Notes: generated by a model from the letters alone, not told the origin. Positions 20,377 to 31,505 are shown, numbered from the stretch's first letter. The stretch is 64,000 nucleotides of DNA from Dryocola boscaweniae (GCF_025215095.1 NZ_JALHAP010000065.1:1-64000); one strand, 5' to 3'. Numbers and translations: made by a program.

Positions 20377-20581
20377 CTTTAGTGGTATATACGATATAGA
20401 AACGACTATCGCAGCGACACATTAAGGATGGCAAAGGATGCCGTGTAGTCTTAATATCCAAAAATTCGTGTTGTGATACATTCGATTAAATAACCATCAG
20501 ATTGTTCATGGATGAATCACGTACAACCACCAGGCAGGATAATAAGCATCCTGATCCTTTATTTTGCAGAGAGCTTGCACT

Positions 20582-21670
20582 GTGAATTTAATCACCGCTG
20601 GTACCGATCTGGTTTGCATTTTTTTATTTACTACCATTTTTCTATTTTTCGCGCGCAAGGTAGCTAAGAAAGTCGGCCTGGTTGATAAACCAAACTTCCG
20701 CAAACGTCATCAAGGGCTGATCCCTCTGGTTGGTGGTATCTCTGTCTATGCGGGGATCTGCTTTACATTTCTGATAGCCAATTACTATATCCCTCATGCC
20801 TGGCTTTACCTGATTTGCGCGGGCGCACTGGTTTTTGTTGGCGCGCTGGACGATCGTTACGATATCAGCGTGAAAATAAGGGCTTCGGTTCAGGCGCTGA
20901 TCGGCATTGTGATGATGGTCGTCGGGAAACTCTACTTAAGCAGCCTGGGATATATTTTTGGTTCCTGGGAGATGGTGCTGGGTCCGTTTGGATATTTCCT
21001 CACCCTGTTTGCCGTCTGGGCCGCAATAAATGCTTTCAACATGGTTGACGGTATTGATGGGCTCCTCGGTGGCCTTTCATGTGTCTCCTTCGCCGCCATG
21101 GGGCTAATTCTTTATTTCGATGGTCAATTAAGCTTAGCGATGTGGTGCTTTGCGATGATTGCGGCCATCCTGCCTTATATTCTGCTGAACCTTGGCGTGT
21201 TAGGGCGACGCTATAAAGTCTTTATGGGAGATGCCGGAAGTACGCTTATCGGCTTTACCGTCATCTGGATTTTGCTCGAAACCACGCAGGGTAAAACCCA
21301 TCCTATCAGCCCCGTCACGGCATTGTGGATAATCGCCATTCCGCTGATGGATATGATCGCCATCATGTACCGCCGTTTGCGCAAAGGGATGAGTCCATTC
21401 TCCCCGGACCGTCAGCATATCCATCATTTGATTATGCGCGCCGGCTTCACTTCCCGTCAGGCTTTCGTGTTGATTACTCTGGCTGCTGCGTTGCTGGCAG
21501 GCATTGGTGTTGCCGCTGAATATATTCACTCAATTCCTGAATGGGTGATGTTGGCATTATTCTTGCTAGCATTTGTGCTCTATGATTATTGCATTAAGCG
21601 CGCCTGGAAAGTGGCCCGCTTCATAAGACGTTTTAAGCGTCGTCAACGTAGAAACAGCAGCATTTCTTAA
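20582..21670 (+). CDS. wecA: UDP-GlcNAc:undecaprenyl-phosphate GlcNAc-1-P transferase
   Basis: A 362-residue polytopic membrane enzyme (about 11 hydrophobic segments) that starts ECA, and often O-antigen, by making Und-PP-GlcNAc. The conserved DKPNFRKRH loop, the NAFNMVDGIDGLLGG motif with catalytic acidic residues and the HIHH motif (DRQHIHHLIMRAG) are visible. The start is the GTG at 20582 (VNLITAGTDL), aligning with MNLLTVSTDL of E. coli. It is the first gene of the wec cluster. Confidence 0.95.
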   Translation: MNLITAGTDLVCIFLFTTIFLFFARKVAKKVGLVDKPNFRKRHQGLIPLVGGISVYAGICFTFLIANYYIPHAWLYLICAGALVFVGALDDRYDISVKIRASVQALIGIVMMVVGKLYLSSLGYIFGSWEMVLGPFGYFLTLFAVWAAINAFNMVDGIDGLLGGLSCVSFAAMGLILYFDGQLSLAMWCFAMIAAILPYILLNLGVLGRRYKVFMGDAGSTLIGFTVIWILLETTQGKTHPISPVTALWIIAIPLMDMIAIMYRRLRKGMSPFSPDRQHIHHLIMRAGFTSRQAFVLITLAAALLAGIGVAAEYIHSIPEWVMLALFLLAFVLYDYCIKRAWKVARFIRRFKRRQRRNSSIS

Positions 21671-21693
21671 TCCTGAATTGAATTGGGGAAGTG

Positions 21694-22743
21694 ATGAGAC
21701 AAAACGTGCCAGGAAGTAACCCGGGAATGGTGGACAACGAGTTGGACATTCGTGGTTTGTTCCGGACACTGTGGAGAGGGAAGTTCTGGATTGTGGGCAT
21801 GGCGGCAGCATTCGCCATCATCGCATTGGTCTATACCTTTTTTGCCAGGCAGGAGTGGAGCGCCAACGCAATCACCGATCGCCCGACGGTCAATATGCTG
21901 GGAGGATATTATTCTCAACAGCAATTCCTTCGTAACCTTGATATCAAAGCCAATATGGTCCCGGTTGACCAGCCCTCCGTCATGGACGAAGCCTATAAAG
22001 AGTTCATTATGCAACTCTCGGCTTACGATACCCGCCGCGATTTCTGGCTACAGACCGATTACTACAAGCAGCGCCAGGTGAAAAACAGTAAAGCGGATGC
22101 CGCTCTGCTTGATGAAATGGTGGACAATATTCAGTTCACCGCAGGGGATATCACCCATAATCTTAATGACAGCGTTAAGCTGATTGCTGAGACGGCAGCG
22201 GACGCAAATAATCTGTTGCGGCAATACGTTGCGTTTGCCAGCCAGCGCGCGGCAAGCCATCTGAATGAAGAGCTGGCTGGCGCATGGGCTGCTCGTACCA
22301 TCCAGATGAAAGCTCAGGTCAAACGGCAAGAAGCCGTCGCCAAATCCATTTATGACCGCAAAGTAAAAAGCGTTGAGCAGGCGCTGAAAATTGCCGAACA
22401 GCAAAATATTGCGAAAAGCGAAACAGAAGTTCCGGCTGACGAATTACCAGATTCCGAAATGTTCATGTTGGGCCGCCCAATGCTACAGGCAAGGCTTGAA
22501 AGCCTGCAGGCGGTAGGGCCTGATTATGATATCGACTACGACCAAAACCGCGCCATGCTTTCAACGCTGAATGTTGGCCCAACGCTCGATCCGCGTTTCC
22601 AGACTTATCGTTATTTACGTACCCCGGAAGAACCCGTTAAGCGCGACAGCCCTCGCCGTGCGTTCTTATTAGTAATGTGGGGTGCGGTTGGGGCCCTGAT
22701 AGGCGCTGGTGTGGCGTTAGCCCGCCGCCCTAAAGCGTTATAA
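21694..22743 (+). CDS. wzzE: ECA chain-length regulator
   Basis: A 349-residue Wzz-family polysaccharide co-polymerase of the inner membrane. A first membrane segment (WIVGMAAAFAIIALVYTFFA, about residues 31-50) leads to a large periplasmic coiled-coil domain. The second membrane segment at the C-terminus (AFLLVMWGAVGALIGAGVALA) contains the Gly/Pro-rich family feature. It sets the modal length of ECA chains made by WzyE. The ATG at 21694 is preferred over the GTG one codon upstream. A strong terminator-like hairpin follows directly. Confidence 0.95.
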   Translation: MRQNVPGSNPGMVDNELDIRGLFRTLWRGKFWIVGMAAAFAIIALVYTFFARQEWSANAITDRPTVNMLGGYYSQQQFLRNLDIKANMVPVDQPSVMDEAYKEFIMQLSAYDTRRDFWLQTDYYKQRQVKNSKADAALLDEMVDNIQFTAGDITHNLNDSVKLIAETAADANNLLRQYVAFASQRAASHLNEELAGAWAARTIQMKAQVKRQEAVAKSIYDRKVKSVEQALKIAEQQNIAKSETEVPADELPDSEMFMLGRPMLQARLESLQAVGPDYDIDYDQNRAMLSTLNVGPTLDPRFQTYRYLRTPEEPVKRDSPRRAFLLVMWGAVGALIGAGVALARRPKAL

Positions 22744-22754
22744 CGCCCTTGCCC

Positions 22755-22788
22755 GGCGAAGGCTTGATGGATGGCCTTCGCCTTTTTT
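22755..22788 (+). terminator. Intrinsic-terminator structure between wzzE and wecB
   Basis: A perfect 9-bp stem GGCGAAGGC/GCCTTCGCC with a 10-nt loop is followed at once by TTTTTT. It begins 12 nt after the wzzE stop and ends 17 nt before the wecB start, inside a cluster otherwise packed like one operon. It has every sign of a working intrinsic terminator. Confidence 0.85.
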
Positions 22789-22805
22789 AACAAAAGAGAA
22801 TCGCT

Positions 22806-23936
22806 GTGAAAGTGTTAACAGTTTTTGGCACGCGTCCGGAAGCCATAAAAATGGCGCCGCTGGTTCATGCGTTGACAAAAGACGCGTTTTTTGACGCGAA
22901 GGTATGCGTGACGGCCCAGCATCGCGAGATGCTCGATCAGGTGTTGAATTTATTTTCAATCGAACCGGATTACGATCTCAACATCATGAGCCCGGGGCAG
23001 GGACTTACGGAAATAACCTGTCGCATCCTTGAAGGTTTAAAGCCAATTCTTGAATCGTTCAAACCCGATGTGGTGCTGGTTCATGGCGATACCACGACGA
23101 CAGTTGCCACCAGCCTTGCCGCATTTTATCAGCGCATCCCCGTAGGCCACGTTGAGGCGGGTCTGCGCACGGGCGATCTTTACTCACCCTGGCCAGAAGA
23201 GGCTAACCGTACGTTAACCGGGCATCTCGCTATGTACCATTTTGCCCCGACGGAGAACTCACGGCAGAATCTGCTGCGCGAAAATATCAACGATAATAAA
23301 ATCTTCGTGACGGGAAATACGGTCATTGACGCGCTGATTTCCGTGCGTGACCGCGTACTGGCTGATGACGAACTGCGTAACAGCCTTGCCCAATACCATC
23401 CGTTTTTAGACAGCGCTAAAAAGCTCATTCTGGTTACCGGCCACCGCCGCGAAAGCTTCGGAGAGGGCTTTGAGCGTATCTGCCACGCGCTTGCGGAAAT
23501 CGCCAAAGAGAACAGCGATGTGCAGATCGTTTATCCGGTGCACCTCAACCCTAACGTTAGCGAGCCGGTGAAACGAATCCTCGGCCATGTCGAAAACGTG
23601 GTGCTTGTTGAACCGCAGGAATACCTGCCGTTTGTCTACCTGATGAACCACTCGTATCTGATTCTGACCGACTCTGGCGGGATTCAGGAAGAAGCGCCAT
23701 CGCTCGGTAAACCGGTACTGGTCATGCGGGACACCACGGAACGCCCGGAAGCCGTGAAAGCGGGGACTGTTCGTCTGGTGGGCACCGATACGCAAACCAT
23801 CGTCCGTGAAGTAACGCGCTTGCTGCGTGATGAAAACGAATATCAAATCATGAGCCGTGCGCATAACCCGTACGGGGACGGCACCGCTTGTGAACGTATT
23901 TTGGCTGCACTAAAGAACAATCAGGTGAAACTATGA
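22806..23936 (+). CDS. wecB: UDP-N-acetylglucosamine 2-epimerase (non-hydrolysing)
   Basis: A 376-residue enzyme that interconverts UDP-GlcNAc and UDP-ManNAc for ECA. Family motifs are visible: [49 protein letters not shown] and [27 protein letters not shown]. It starts with GTG at 22806, giving [11 protein letters not shown] as in E. coli. It overlaps wecC by 4 nt. Confidence 0.97.
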   Translation: MKVLTVFGTRPEAIKMAPLVHALTKDAFFDAKVCVTAQHREMLDQVLNLFSIEPDYDLNIMSPGQGLTEITCRILEGLKPILESFKPDVVLVHGDTTTTVATSLAAFYQRIPVGHVEAGLRTGDLYSPWPEEANRTLTGHLAMYHFAPTENSRQNLLRENINDNKIFVTGNTVIDALISVRDRVLADDELRNSLAQYHPFLDSAKKLILVTGHRRESFGEGFERICHALAEIAKENSDVQIVYPVHLNPNVSEPVKRILGHVENVVLVEPQEYLPFVYLMNHSYLILTDSGGIQEEAPSLGKPVLVMRDTTERPEAVKAGTVRLVGTDTQTIVREVTRLLRDENEYQIMSRAHNPYGDGTACERILAALKNNQVKL

Positions 23937-25195
23937 GTTTTTCAACCATCTCCGTTATTGGTCTTGGCTACATTGGTTTACCCACCGCGGCGGCATTTGC
24001 TTCCCGTCAGAAAAACGTAGTAGGCATCGATATCAACCAGCACGCAGTGGAAACCATTAATCGTGGCGCCATTCATATTGTTGAGCCGGAGTTGGATAAG
24101 GTCGTTAAAACGGCAGTCGAAGCAGGTTTTTTGCGCGCCAGCACGCAGCCTGTCGAGGCTGACGCTTATCTGATTGCTGTGCCAACGCCTTTTCAGGGCG
24201 ACCATGAACCCGATATGGCTTTTGTGAAAGCCGCAGCGGTTTCTATCGCGCCGGTTCTGAAAAAGGGCGCCTTAGTGATCCTGGAATCCACCTCGCCGGT
24301 AGGTTCCACCGAACAAATGGCCGAATGGCTGGCGGACCTGCGTCCGGACCTCTCTTTCCCGCAGCAGGCGGGTGAAGCGGCGGATATTAATGTCGCCTAC
24401 TGCCCGGAACGCGTATTGCCGGGTCAGGTTATGGTTGAGCTGATTAAAAATGACCGTGTAATCGGCGGCATGACGCCGGTTTGCTCAACGCGCGCGAGCG
24501 AACTCTATAAGATATTCCTGGAAGGCGAGTGCGTTATTACTAACTCCCGCACGGCGGAAATGTGCAAGCTGACTGAAAACAGCTTCCGCGACGTTAATAT
24601 CGCCTTCGCTAACGAACTGTCGCTGATCTGCGCCGATCAGGGGATCAACGTTTGGGAGCTTATACGCCTGGCAAACCGCCACCCGCGCGTGAACATTCTT
24701 CAGCCTGGACCAGGCGTTGGCGGACACTGCATCGCGGTCGATCCGTGGTTTATCGTTGCTCAGAACCCACAGCAGGCGCGTTTGATTCGTACCGCTCGCG
24801 AAGTAAACGATAGCAAGCCGCACTGGGTTATAAATCAGGTCAAAGCTGCCGTTGCCGATAGCCTGGCCGAAAGCGGTAAGCGCGCCGGCGAACTGAAAAT
24901 CGCCTGTTTTGGTCTGGCATTCAAACCGAATATTGACGATCTACGCGAAAGTCCGGCGATGGAAATCGCCGGGATGATTGCCAACTGGCACAGCGGTGAG
25001 ACGCTTGTGGTCGAGCCGAATATCCATCAGCTTCCGAAGAAGCTTGAAGGGCATTGTCAACTGGCGAACCTTGATGATGCCTTGCAGCAGGCCGATGTGC
25101 TGGTCATGCTGGTAGACCATAACGAATTCAAAGCCATTGCAGGTGAGAAAATCCAGCAGCGCTGGGTTGTCGATACCAAAGGCGTCTGGCGTTAA
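23933..25195 (+). CDS. wecC: UDP-N-acetyl-D-mannosamine dehydrogenase
   Basis: A 420-residue UDP-glucose/ManNAc dehydrogenase-family enzyme that oxidises UDP-ManNAc to UDP-ManNAcA. The N-terminal Rossmann fold shows [16 protein letters not shown]. The catalytic Cys lies in [16 protein letters not shown] (about residue 266), and the C-terminal NAD/UDP domain has [18 protein letters not shown]. In E. coli rffG and rffH follow; here the next gene is wecD, 22 nt on. Confidence 0.96.
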   Translation: MSFSTISVIGLGYIGLPTAAAFASRQKNVVGIDINQHAVETINRGAIHIVEPELDKVVKTAVEAGFLRASTQPVEADAYLIAVPTPFQGDHEPDMAFVKAAAVSIAPVLKKGALVILESTSPVGSTEQMAEWLADLRPDLSFPQQAGEAADINVAYCPERVLPGQVMVELIKNDRVIGGMTPVCSTRASELYKIFLEGECVITNSRTAEMCKLTENSFRDVNIAFANELSLICADQGINVWELIRLANRHPRVNILQPGPGVGGHCIAVDPWFIVAQNPQQARLIRTAREVNDSKPHWVINQVKAAVADSLAESGKRAGELKIACFGLAFKPNIDDLRESPAMEIAGMIANWHSGETLVVEPNIHQLPKKLEGHCQLANLDDALQQADVLVMLVDHNEFKAIAGEKIQQRWVVDTKGVWR

Positions 25196-25217
25196 CGCGC
25201 CATACCGAGGCTACGTC

Positions 25218-25895
25218 ATGAACAGTCCGCTTCGCGCCCGGCTTGACCCGCTAGAATGGGAAAATCAGTTCTTTGGCGTTAATAGCGCCATTGTTCGTTT
25301 TGCCGAAGATGCGCAAGCGCTGACCGTAAAGCGGCTTGAGGCTTACGGGCGAGTACAGGCGAAAATTCCTGCCCATCGCACTGATTTGCTCGATGCTTTA
25401 CAGCAGTTCGGCTTTCAACTGGTTGAGGGTGAAGTCGACCTGGTGCTGCCAGTTGGCACGGAAAATGCTGTATCTACCGATGATGCACAAGCCGCTGATA
25501 TTCCTGTTCTGCGTGAAATGGCCGCTCGGGTCTTTACGCAAAGCCGTTTCCGCGCGCCCTGGTATCAACCCGCCGATAGCGGCCGTTTTTATGCTCAATG
25601 GGTGGAAAACGCAGTGCTGGGCACGTTTGACCATCAGTGCCTGTTGCTGAAAAACGGCGATGAAATACAGGGCTTCGTTAGCCTGCGTCAGTTAAACGAG
25701 CGGGAAGCACGCATTGGTTTGCTTGCGGGACGCGGAGTCGGTGAACAGTTGATGAACGCTGCACTTTACTGGTGTCAGCAGCACAGGCTGACAACGCTGC
25801 GTGTAGCCACGCAGATAAGTAATACCGCAGCTTTGCGACGTTATATTCAAAGCGGTGCCACTGTAGAGAGCACTGCCTTCTGGTTATACAGGTGA
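25218..25895 (+). CDS. wecD: dTDP-fucosamine acetyltransferase
   Basis: A 225-residue GNAT-fold acetyltransferase that acetylates dTDP-4-amino-4,6-dideoxygalactose to dTDP-Fuc4NAc, the third ECA sugar. [17 protein letters not shown] at the N-terminus, SRFRAPWY in the middle and [19 protein letters not shown] (acetyl-CoA loop) match E. coli WecD (RffC, 224 aa). The ATG at 25218 was chosen by this alignment; an upstream in-frame start would overlap wecC. It sits directly behind wecC because rffGH are absent. Confidence 0.94.
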   Translation: MNSPLRARLDPLEWENQFFGVNSAIVRFAEDAQALTVKRLEAYGRVQAKIPAHRTDLLDALQQFGFQLVEGEVDLVLPVGTENAVSTDDAQAADIPVLREMAARVFTQSRFRAPWYQPADSGRFYAQWVENAVLGTFDHQCLLLKNGDEIQGFVSLRQLNEREARIGLLAGRGVGEQLMNAALYWCQQHRLTTLRVATQISNTAALRRYIQSGATVESTAFWLYR

Positions 25896-25899
25896 AAAA

Positions 25900-27030
25900 A
25901 TGATCCCATTTAATGCTCCGCCAGTAGTAGGTACGGAAATCGAATACATGCAGGCTGCGATGGGAAGCGGCAAGCTTTGCGGCGACGGCGGCTTTACGCG
26001 CCGTTGCCAGCAGTGGATGGAACAGCGCTTCGGCAGCAAAAAAGTCCTGCTAACGCCATCCTGCACCGCCTCGCTGGAAATGGCCGCGTTATTGCTGGAT
26101 ATCAAGCCTGGCGACGAAGTCATCATGCCAAGCTATACCTTTGTTTCAACCGCTAATGCTTTCGTACTGCGCGGCGCAAAAATCGTGTTTGTTGACGTGC
26201 GTCCGGACACCATGAATATCGACGAAACGTTGATTGAAGCGGCGATTACCGAAAACACGCGCGTTATCGTGCCGGTTCACTACGCGGGCGTTGCTTGCGA
26301 AATGGACGCCATTATGGCGCTGGCGAAGAAGCACAATCTGTTTGTGGTAGAAGATGCCGCGCAGGGCGTGATGTCGACCTACAAAGGCCGCGCGCTGGGC
26401 TCCATCGGCCATATCGGCTGCTTCAGCTTCCACGAAACCAAAAACTACACCGCCGGTGGCGAAGGCGGTGCGACGCTTATTAACGATTCGTCGTTGATTG
26501 ACCGCGCTGAAATTATTCGCGAAAAGGGCACTAACCGCAGCCAGTTCTTCCGCGGGCAGGTGGATAAATACACCTGGCGCGATATTGGGTCGAGCTATCT
26601 GATGGCTGACCTGCAGGCAGCTTATTTATGGGCGCAGCTCGAAGCCGCTGAGAAGATTAACCAGCAGCGCCTCAAGCTTTGGCAAACCTACCATGACGCG
26701 CTGGCCCCGCTGGCTCGCGCTGGCCGTATTGAGTTGCCTTCGGTGCCAAAAGACTGTGTGCAAAACGCGCACATGTTCTATATCAAACTGCGTGACGTGG
26801 AAGACCGCAGCGCGCTGATTGCGTATCTTAAAGAAGCCGAAATCATGGCCGTGTTCCACTATATTCCGCTGCATGCCTGCCCGGCCGGTGAGAAATTTGG
26901 TTACTTCCACGGCGAAGACCGTTTCACCACTAAAGAGAGCGAACGCCTGGTGCGCCTGCCGCTGTTTTATAACCTCTCGCCGGTTAACCAACGTACTGTT
27001 ATCAATACGTTGTTAAGCTACCTTTCCTGA
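25900..27030 (+). CDS. wecE: dTDP-4-amino-4,6-dideoxygalactose transaminase
   Basis: A 376-residue DegT/DnrJ/EryC1-family PLP transaminase that makes dTDP-4-amino-4,6-dideoxygalactose from dTDP-4-keto-6-deoxyglucose. The PLP lysine is in SFHETKNYTAGGEGG (about residue 181), with the conserved VEDAAQG before it. Its substrate would come from RmlA/RmlB-type enzymes, normally RffH and RffG of this cluster but not encoded here. It starts 4 nt after wecD and ends 1 nt before wzxE. Confidence 0.96.
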   Translation: MIPFNAPPVVGTEIEYMQAAMGSGKLCGDGGFTRRCQQWMEQRFGSKKVLLTPSCTASLEMAALLLDIKPGDEVIMPSYTFVSTANAFVLRGAKIVFVDVRPDTMNIDETLIEAAITENTRVIVPVHYAGVACEMDAIMALAKKHNLFVVEDAAQGVMSTYKGRALGSIGHIGCFSFHETKNYTAGGEGGATLINDSSLIDRAEIIREKGTNRSQFFRGQVDKYTWRDIGSSYLMADLQAAYLWAQLEAAEKINQQRLKLWQTYHDALAPLARAGRIELPSVPKDCVQNAHMFYIKLRDVEDRSALIAYLKEAEIMAVFHYIPLHACPAGEKFGYFHGEDRFTTKESERLVRLPLFYNLSPVNQRTVINTLLSYLS

Positions 27031-27031
27031 T

Positions 27032-28282
27032 ATGTCGCTGGCTAAAGCCTCAGCGTGGACCGCCGGGTCCACGCTGGTAAAAATTGCGGCTGGCCTGCTG
27101 GTGGTAAAACTTCTGGCGGTCGCGTTTGGTCCAAGCGGCGTGGGGCTTGCGGGTAATTTCCGACAGATGGTTACCGTGCTGGGCGTGCTGGCGGGCGCCG
27201 GCATTTTTAACGGCGTGACCAAATACGTCGCCCAGTATCATGACAATCCACAAGAGCTTCGCAAAGTCCTCGGGACATCTTCAGCCATGGTGCTGGGATT
27301 TTCGACGCTGCTGGCGGTTATTTTTGTGCTGGCCGCAAAGCCCATCAGCATCGGTCTGTTCGGCCACGATCATTATCAGGGTTTAGTGCGGCTGGTGGCG
27401 CTGGTGCAGATGGGTATTGCCTGGGCAAACCTGTCGCTGGCCGTTATGAAAGGCTTCCGGGATGCGGCCGGCAATGCGCTGGCGCTGATCGGCGGCAGCG
27501 TTATTGGCGTGGCCGCTTACTACCTTTGTTATCGCTCAGGCGGCTACCAGGGCGCTCTGCTTGGCCTGGCGCTGGTGCCGGCTTTGGTGCTTATCCCTGC
27601 GGGATTCATGCTGGTACGACGCGAACACGTTCCGCTGGGCTATCTGAAACCGCAGTGGGATAAGGTCTACGCCAGCAGCCTGGGCAAATTTACCATCATG
27701 GCGGTGATCACCTCCATCACGCTGCCTGTCGCTTATGTGATGATGCGTAACCTGCTTGCCGAACATTATAGCTGGGATGAGGTGGGGATTTGGCAAGGCG
27801 TCAGCAGTATTTCGGATGCCTACCTCCAGTTCATTACCGCGTCATTCAGCGTTTATCTGTTGCCGACCTTATCAAGGCTTACGGCAAAGCAGGATATTTC
27901 TCGCGAAATCGTGCGCTCGCTGAAATTCGTGCTGCCAGCGGTGGCTGTCGCCAGCTTTACCGTGTGGTTGCTGCGTGATTTTGCCATCTGGCTGCTGTTC
28001 TCACATAAATTTATCGCCATGCGCGATCTGTTTGCCTGGCAACTGGTGGGCGACGTGCTGAAGGTGGGAGCGTATGTTTTCGGCTATTTAGTCATCGCTA
28101 AAGCCTCGTTGCGCTTTTATATTTTGACTGAAATCAGCCAGTTTGCTTTATTAACCGGCTTTTCGCGCTGGTTGATCCCGGCCCACGGCGCATTGGGTGC
28201 CGCGCAGGCCTATATGGCGACGTATATTGTTTACTTCGCGCTCTGCTGTGGCGTGTTTCTTATTTATCGTAGACGAGCATGA
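27032..28282 (+). CDS. wzxE: ECA lipid III flippase
   Basis: A 416-residue MATE/MOP-superfamily membrane protein with about 12 hydrophobic helices. It translocates Und-PP-linked ECA trisaccharide (lipid III) across the inner membrane. The N-terminal [28 protein letters not shown] matches the family. It starts 1 nt after the wecE stop with an upstream RBS lying in wecE, and overlaps wecF by 4 nt. Confidence 0.95.
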   Translation: MSLAKASAWTAGSTLVKIAAGLLVVKLLAVAFGPSGVGLAGNFRQMVTVLGVLAGAGIFNGVTKYVAQYHDNPQELRKVLGTSSAMVLGFSTLLAVIFVLAAKPISIGLFGHDHYQGLVRLVALVQMGIAWANLSLAVMKGFRDAAGNALALIGGSVIGVAAYYLCYRSGGYQGALLGLALVPALVLIPAGFMLVRREHVPLGYLKPQWDKVYASSLGKFTIMAVITSITLPVAYVMMRNLLAEHYSWDEVGIWQGVSSISDAYLQFITASFSVYLLPTLSRLTAKQDISREIVRSLKFVLPAVAVASFTVWLLRDFAIWLLFSHKFIAMRDLFAWQLVGDVLKVGAYVFGYLVIAKASLRFYILTEISQFALLTGFSRWLIPAHGALGAAQAYMATYIVYFALCCGVFLIYRRRA

Positions 28283-29358
28283 CGACACTGATTCACGTAC
28301 TGGGATCGGATATCCCGCATCATAACCAGACGGTGCTGCGTTTCTTTAACGACGCTCTGGCCGCCTCACATCCGCACGCGCGCAAGTTTCTGGTTGTCTC
28401 AAAGGACAGCTCCTTGCCGTCTGCTTTTCCTGAGCTTGCGATTACGCTTTTTCCGACGAAAAAAGCGCTGGCTCAGGCGGTGGTAGAAAAAGCGCGCGCG
28501 AACAGACAGCAGCGGTTTTTCTTCCACGGCCAGTTTAATAGCCCGTTGTGGATTGCCTTGCTGACCGGCGGACTCCAATCCGCGCAGGTGAGCTGGCATA
28601 TCTGGGGCGCGGATTTGTATGAAGCCTCACGGAGCCTTAAGTTCCGCCTGTTTTACCTGTTGCGCCGTATCGCGCAGGGACGCGTTGGCCGGGTGTTCGC
28701 CACGCGTGGCGATCTTAATTATTTCTATCAGCGTCATCCGCGAGTGCCTGGAGAGCTGCTGTACTTCCCGACGCGTATGGACGCCGCTCTTAACGAAATG
28801 AGCGGCGAAGAAAAAACGGGTAGCAAACTCACTTTGCTGGTCGGGAACTCCGGCGATCGCAGCAATCAGCACATCGCTGCGTTGCAGGCGATTCACGCTC
28901 GTTTCGGTGATAACGTGCGTGTTGTGGTGCCGATGGGTTACCCGCTGAACAACAGCGCTTATATCAAAGAAGTGCAGCAGGCGGGCCGTGCGTTATTCAG
29001 CGAAGAAAACCTGCAGGTTCTGACTGAAAAAATCGAATTTAATGATTACCTGGCGCTGCTGCGCCAGTGCGATTTGGGCTATTTCATTTTTGACAGGCAG
29101 CAGGGCATCGGCACCCTTTGTCTGCTTATCCAGGCGGGTATTCCCTGCGTGCTGAGTCGTAAAAACCCGTTCTGGCAGGATATGGTCGAACAGCATGTTC
29201 CCGTGTTGTTCACAGGCGATCCGTTGGATGAAACGGTCGTGCGCGAAGCGCAGCGTCAGCTACGCTTACTCGATAAGCAGCAGATTGCTTTTTTCAGCCC
29301 TAACTATCTTGAAGGCTGGCATCAGGCGCTAGCAATCGCATCAGGAGAAACCGCATGA
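28279..29358 (+). CDS. wecF: Fuc4NAc transferase (lipid III synthase)
   Basis: A 359-residue glycosyltransferase (family 56) that adds Fuc4NAc from dTDP-Fuc4NAc to lipid II, completing the ECA repeat. It contains [18 protein letters not shown] at the N-terminus and [11 protein letters not shown], as in E. coli TDP-Fuc4NAc:lipid II transferase, with the same length. It lacks membrane segments and should act at the inner face of the inner membrane. Overlaps of 4 nt with wzxE and wzyE suggest translational coupling. Confidence 0.95.
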   Translation: MTTLIHVLGSDIPHHNQTVLRFFNDALAASHPHARKFLVVSKDSSLPSAFPELAITLFPTKKALAQAVVEKARANRQQRFFFHGQFNSPLWIALLTGGLQSAQVSWHIWGADLYEASRSLKFRLFYLLRRIAQGRVGRVFATRGDLNYFYQRHPRVPGELLYFPTRMDAALNEMSGEEKTGSKLTLLVGNSGDRSNQHIAALQAIHARFGDNVRVVVPMGYPLNNSAYIKEVQQAGRALFSEENLQVLTEKIEFNDYLALLRQCDLGYFIFDRQQGIGTLCLLIQAGIPCVLSRKNPFWQDMVEQHVPVLFTGDPLDETVVREAQRQLRLLDKQQIAFFSPNYLEGWHQALAIASGETA

Positions 29359-30710
29359 GTTTGCTCGAATTTGGCGGTCTGTTTGTGGTGTGGTTTGTTT
29401 CGGTGATGTTTATCGGCATGCTGACATACCAGGAGTTCCGCAAGGTACGCTTCAACTTTAACGTCTTCTTTTCGCTGCTTTATCTGCTGACCTTTTTCTT
29501 CGGCTTTCCGTTTACCTGCACGCTGGTCTTCCGGTTCGGGGTGAACGTTGTGCCTGCGGATGTATTGCTGCAGGCGCAGTTAGCAGCGACCTGCTTCTAT
29601 GGAATTTATTACGTCGCCTATAAAACGCGTCTACGGGCTAAACAACCCACAGCGGCTGGGCGTCGTCCGTTATTCACCATGAATCGCGTTGAAACTCACC
29701 TTGCATGGGTAATGCTGGCGGCGGTCGCGCTGGTGAGCGTCGGCGTTTTCTTTATGCACAACGGCTTCCTGCTGTTTAAGCTGCACTCCTACAGCCAGAT
29801 ATTCTCAAGCGAAGTTTCGGGCGTGGCGCTTAAACGCTTCTTCTACTTCTTTATCCCGGCGATGCTGGTGGTTTACTTCCTTAAGCAGGATGGCCGCGCG
29901 TGGATGTTCTTCCTGGTCAGCACGGTGGCCTTTGGCCTGCTGACTTATATGATTGTTGGCGGAACGCGCGCCAATATCATCATCGCCTTTGCCATCTTCC
30001 TGTTTATCGGCATCATTCGCGGCTGGATTTCCCTGTGGATGCTGGCCGCGGCAGGGGTGTTTGGCATTGTCGGCATGTTCTGGCTGGCGCTGAAACGCTA
30101 CGGGCTGAACGTCAGCGGCGATGAGGCTTTTTACACCTTCCTTTATCTGACGCGCGATACGTTTTCGCCGTGGGAAAACCTGGCCTTACTGCTGCAAAAC
30201 TACGACAAAATCGAGTTCCAGGGTCTGGCGCCTGTGGTGCGTGATTTCTATGTGTTCATTCCAACCTGGCTATGGCCGGATCGTCCAGGTATTGTGCTTA
30301 ACAGCGCTAACTACTTCACCTGGGAAGTCCTGAATAACCACTCGGGGCTTGCGATATCACCGACGCTTATCGGCTCGCTGGTGGTGATGGGCGGCGTGTG
30401 GTTTATTCCGCTGGGCGCCGTTGTGGTTGGGCTGATTATTAAATGGTTTGACTGGCTTTATGAACTGGGTAATCAGGAAACCAATCGCTATAAAGCCGCT
30501 ATTCTGCACAGCTTCTGCTTCGGTGCGATTTTTAACATGATAGTTCTGGCCCGCGAAGGCGTGGATTCCTTTGTTTCCCGTGTCGTTTTCTTCCTTGTGG
30601 TGTTCGGCATTTGCCTTCTGCTGGCTAAGCTTCTTTACTGGTTATTTGACAGTGCGGGTCTGATACATCAGCGTCTGCGTCGCATACCGCGCGTGGAAGC
30701 TGGAGCTTAA
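29355..30710 (+). CDS. wzyE: ECA polymerase
   Basis: A 451-residue membrane protein with about 11 hydrophobic helices and a large periplasmic loop (about residues 255-325 with [17 protein letters not shown]). It polymerises flipped ECA repeats in the periplasm under control of WzzE. Sequence matches E. coli WzyE closely, including [16 protein letters not shown]. Confidence 0.95.
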   Translation: MSLLEFGGLFVVWFVSVMFIGMLTYQEFRKVRFNFNVFFSLLYLLTFFFGFPFTCTLVFRFGVNVVPADVLLQAQLAATCFYGIYYVAYKTRLRAKQPTAAGRRPLFTMNRVETHLAWVMLAAVALVSVGVFFMHNGFLLFKLHSYSQIFSSEVSGVALKRFFYFFIPAMLVVYFLKQDGRAWMFFLVSTVAFGLLTYMIVGGTRANIIIAFAIFLFIGIIRGWISLWMLAAAGVFGIVGMFWLALKRYGLNVSGDEAFYTFLYLTRDTFSPWENLALLLQNYDKIEFQGLAPVVRDFYVFIPTWLWPDRPGIVLNSANYFTWEVLNNHSGLAISPTLIGSLVVMGGVWFIPLGAVVVGLIIKWFDWLYELGNQETNRYKAAILHSFCFGAIFNMIVLAREGVDSFVSRVVFFLVVFGICLLLAKLLYWLFDSAGLIHQRLRRIPRVEAGA

Positions 30711-30730
30711 AACGCATGACAAGGAACAAC

Positions 30731-31471
30731 ATGAACGAGTCGATCACTGCACCTACGTATACCATTCGTGGCCTGGCGTTGCTGGGCTGGCGTGATATGC
30801 AGCATGCGCTGGATTATCTCTATGCTGGCGGCTCGCTGAGGTCGGGTACGCTTGTTGCGATCAACGCCGAGAAAGTCCTGACGGCAGAACGCGATCGCGA
30901 AGTTCGCGAGCTTATTGAAGCGGCAGAGTTTAAATATGCTGATGGCATAAGCGTCGTGCGTTCAATTCGTAAAAAATATCCTGCGGCGAAAGTGTCGCGC
31001 GTGCCCGGAGCAGACCTTTGGGAAGCGCTGATGGAAAAAGCCGGGCGTGAAGGTACGCCGGTATTTCTGGTCGGCGGTAAGCCTGAAATTCTGGCCCAGA
31101 CGGAAGCGAAACTGCGCAAGCTCTGGAACCTAAACATCGTGGGCAGCCAGGACGGTTACTTCAAACCGGAAGCGCGGCAGGCAATGTTTGAACGTATTCG
31201 TGACAGCGGCGCGGCGATTGTGACCGTGGCGATGGGGTCGCCGCGCCAGGAGATCCTGATGCGCGACTGCCGTAAAGTTTACCCGCAGGCGCTGTATATG
31301 GGCGTTGGCGGTACCTATGATGTCTTCACCGGTCACGTTAAACGTGCGCCGAAGATCTGGCAAAATCTGGGCCTGGAATGGCTTTATCGATTGCTATCCC
31401 AGCCAAGCCGCCTTGGCCGGCAGCTTAAGCTGCTGCGCTACCTGAGCTGGCATTACACAGGCCGCCTGTAA
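30731..31471 (+). CDS. wecG: UDP-N-acetyl-D-mannosaminuronic acid transferase
   Basis: A 246-residue WecG/TagA/CpsF-family (GT26) glycosyltransferase that adds ManNAcA to Und-PP-GlcNAc, giving ECA lipid II. Conserved [29 protein letters not shown] and [17 protein letters not shown] segments are present. The ATG at 30731 gives the E. coli length (246 aa) and is preceded by AAGGAA; an ATG five codons upstream is less likely. It is the last wec gene. Confidence 0.95.
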   Translation: MNESITAPTYTIRGLALLGWRDMQHALDYLYAGGSLRSGTLVAINAEKVLTAERDREVRELIEAAEFKYADGISVVRSIRKKYPAAKVSRVPGADLWEALMEKAGREGTPVFLVGGKPEILAQTEAKLRKLWNLNIVGSQDGYFKPEARQAMFERIRDSGAAIVTVAMGSPRQEILMRDCRKVYPQALYMGVGGTYDVFTGHVKRAPKIWQNLGLEWLYRLLSQPSRLGRQLKLLRYLSWHYTGRL

Positions 31472-31480
31472 TCAGTAACA

Positions 31481-31505
31481 AACGCGCTCAAATGGGCGCG
31501 TTTTT
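31481..31505 (+). terminator. wec cluster terminator
   Basis: Stem AACGCGC/GCGCGTT with loop TCAAATGG and TTTTT directly after it, 9 nt after the wecG stop. Confidence 0.9.

Noticed and set aside
20383-20581. JUMPstart/ops element for RfaH before wecA
   Set aside because: No GGCGGTAG-like ops core is present in the rho-wecA gap.
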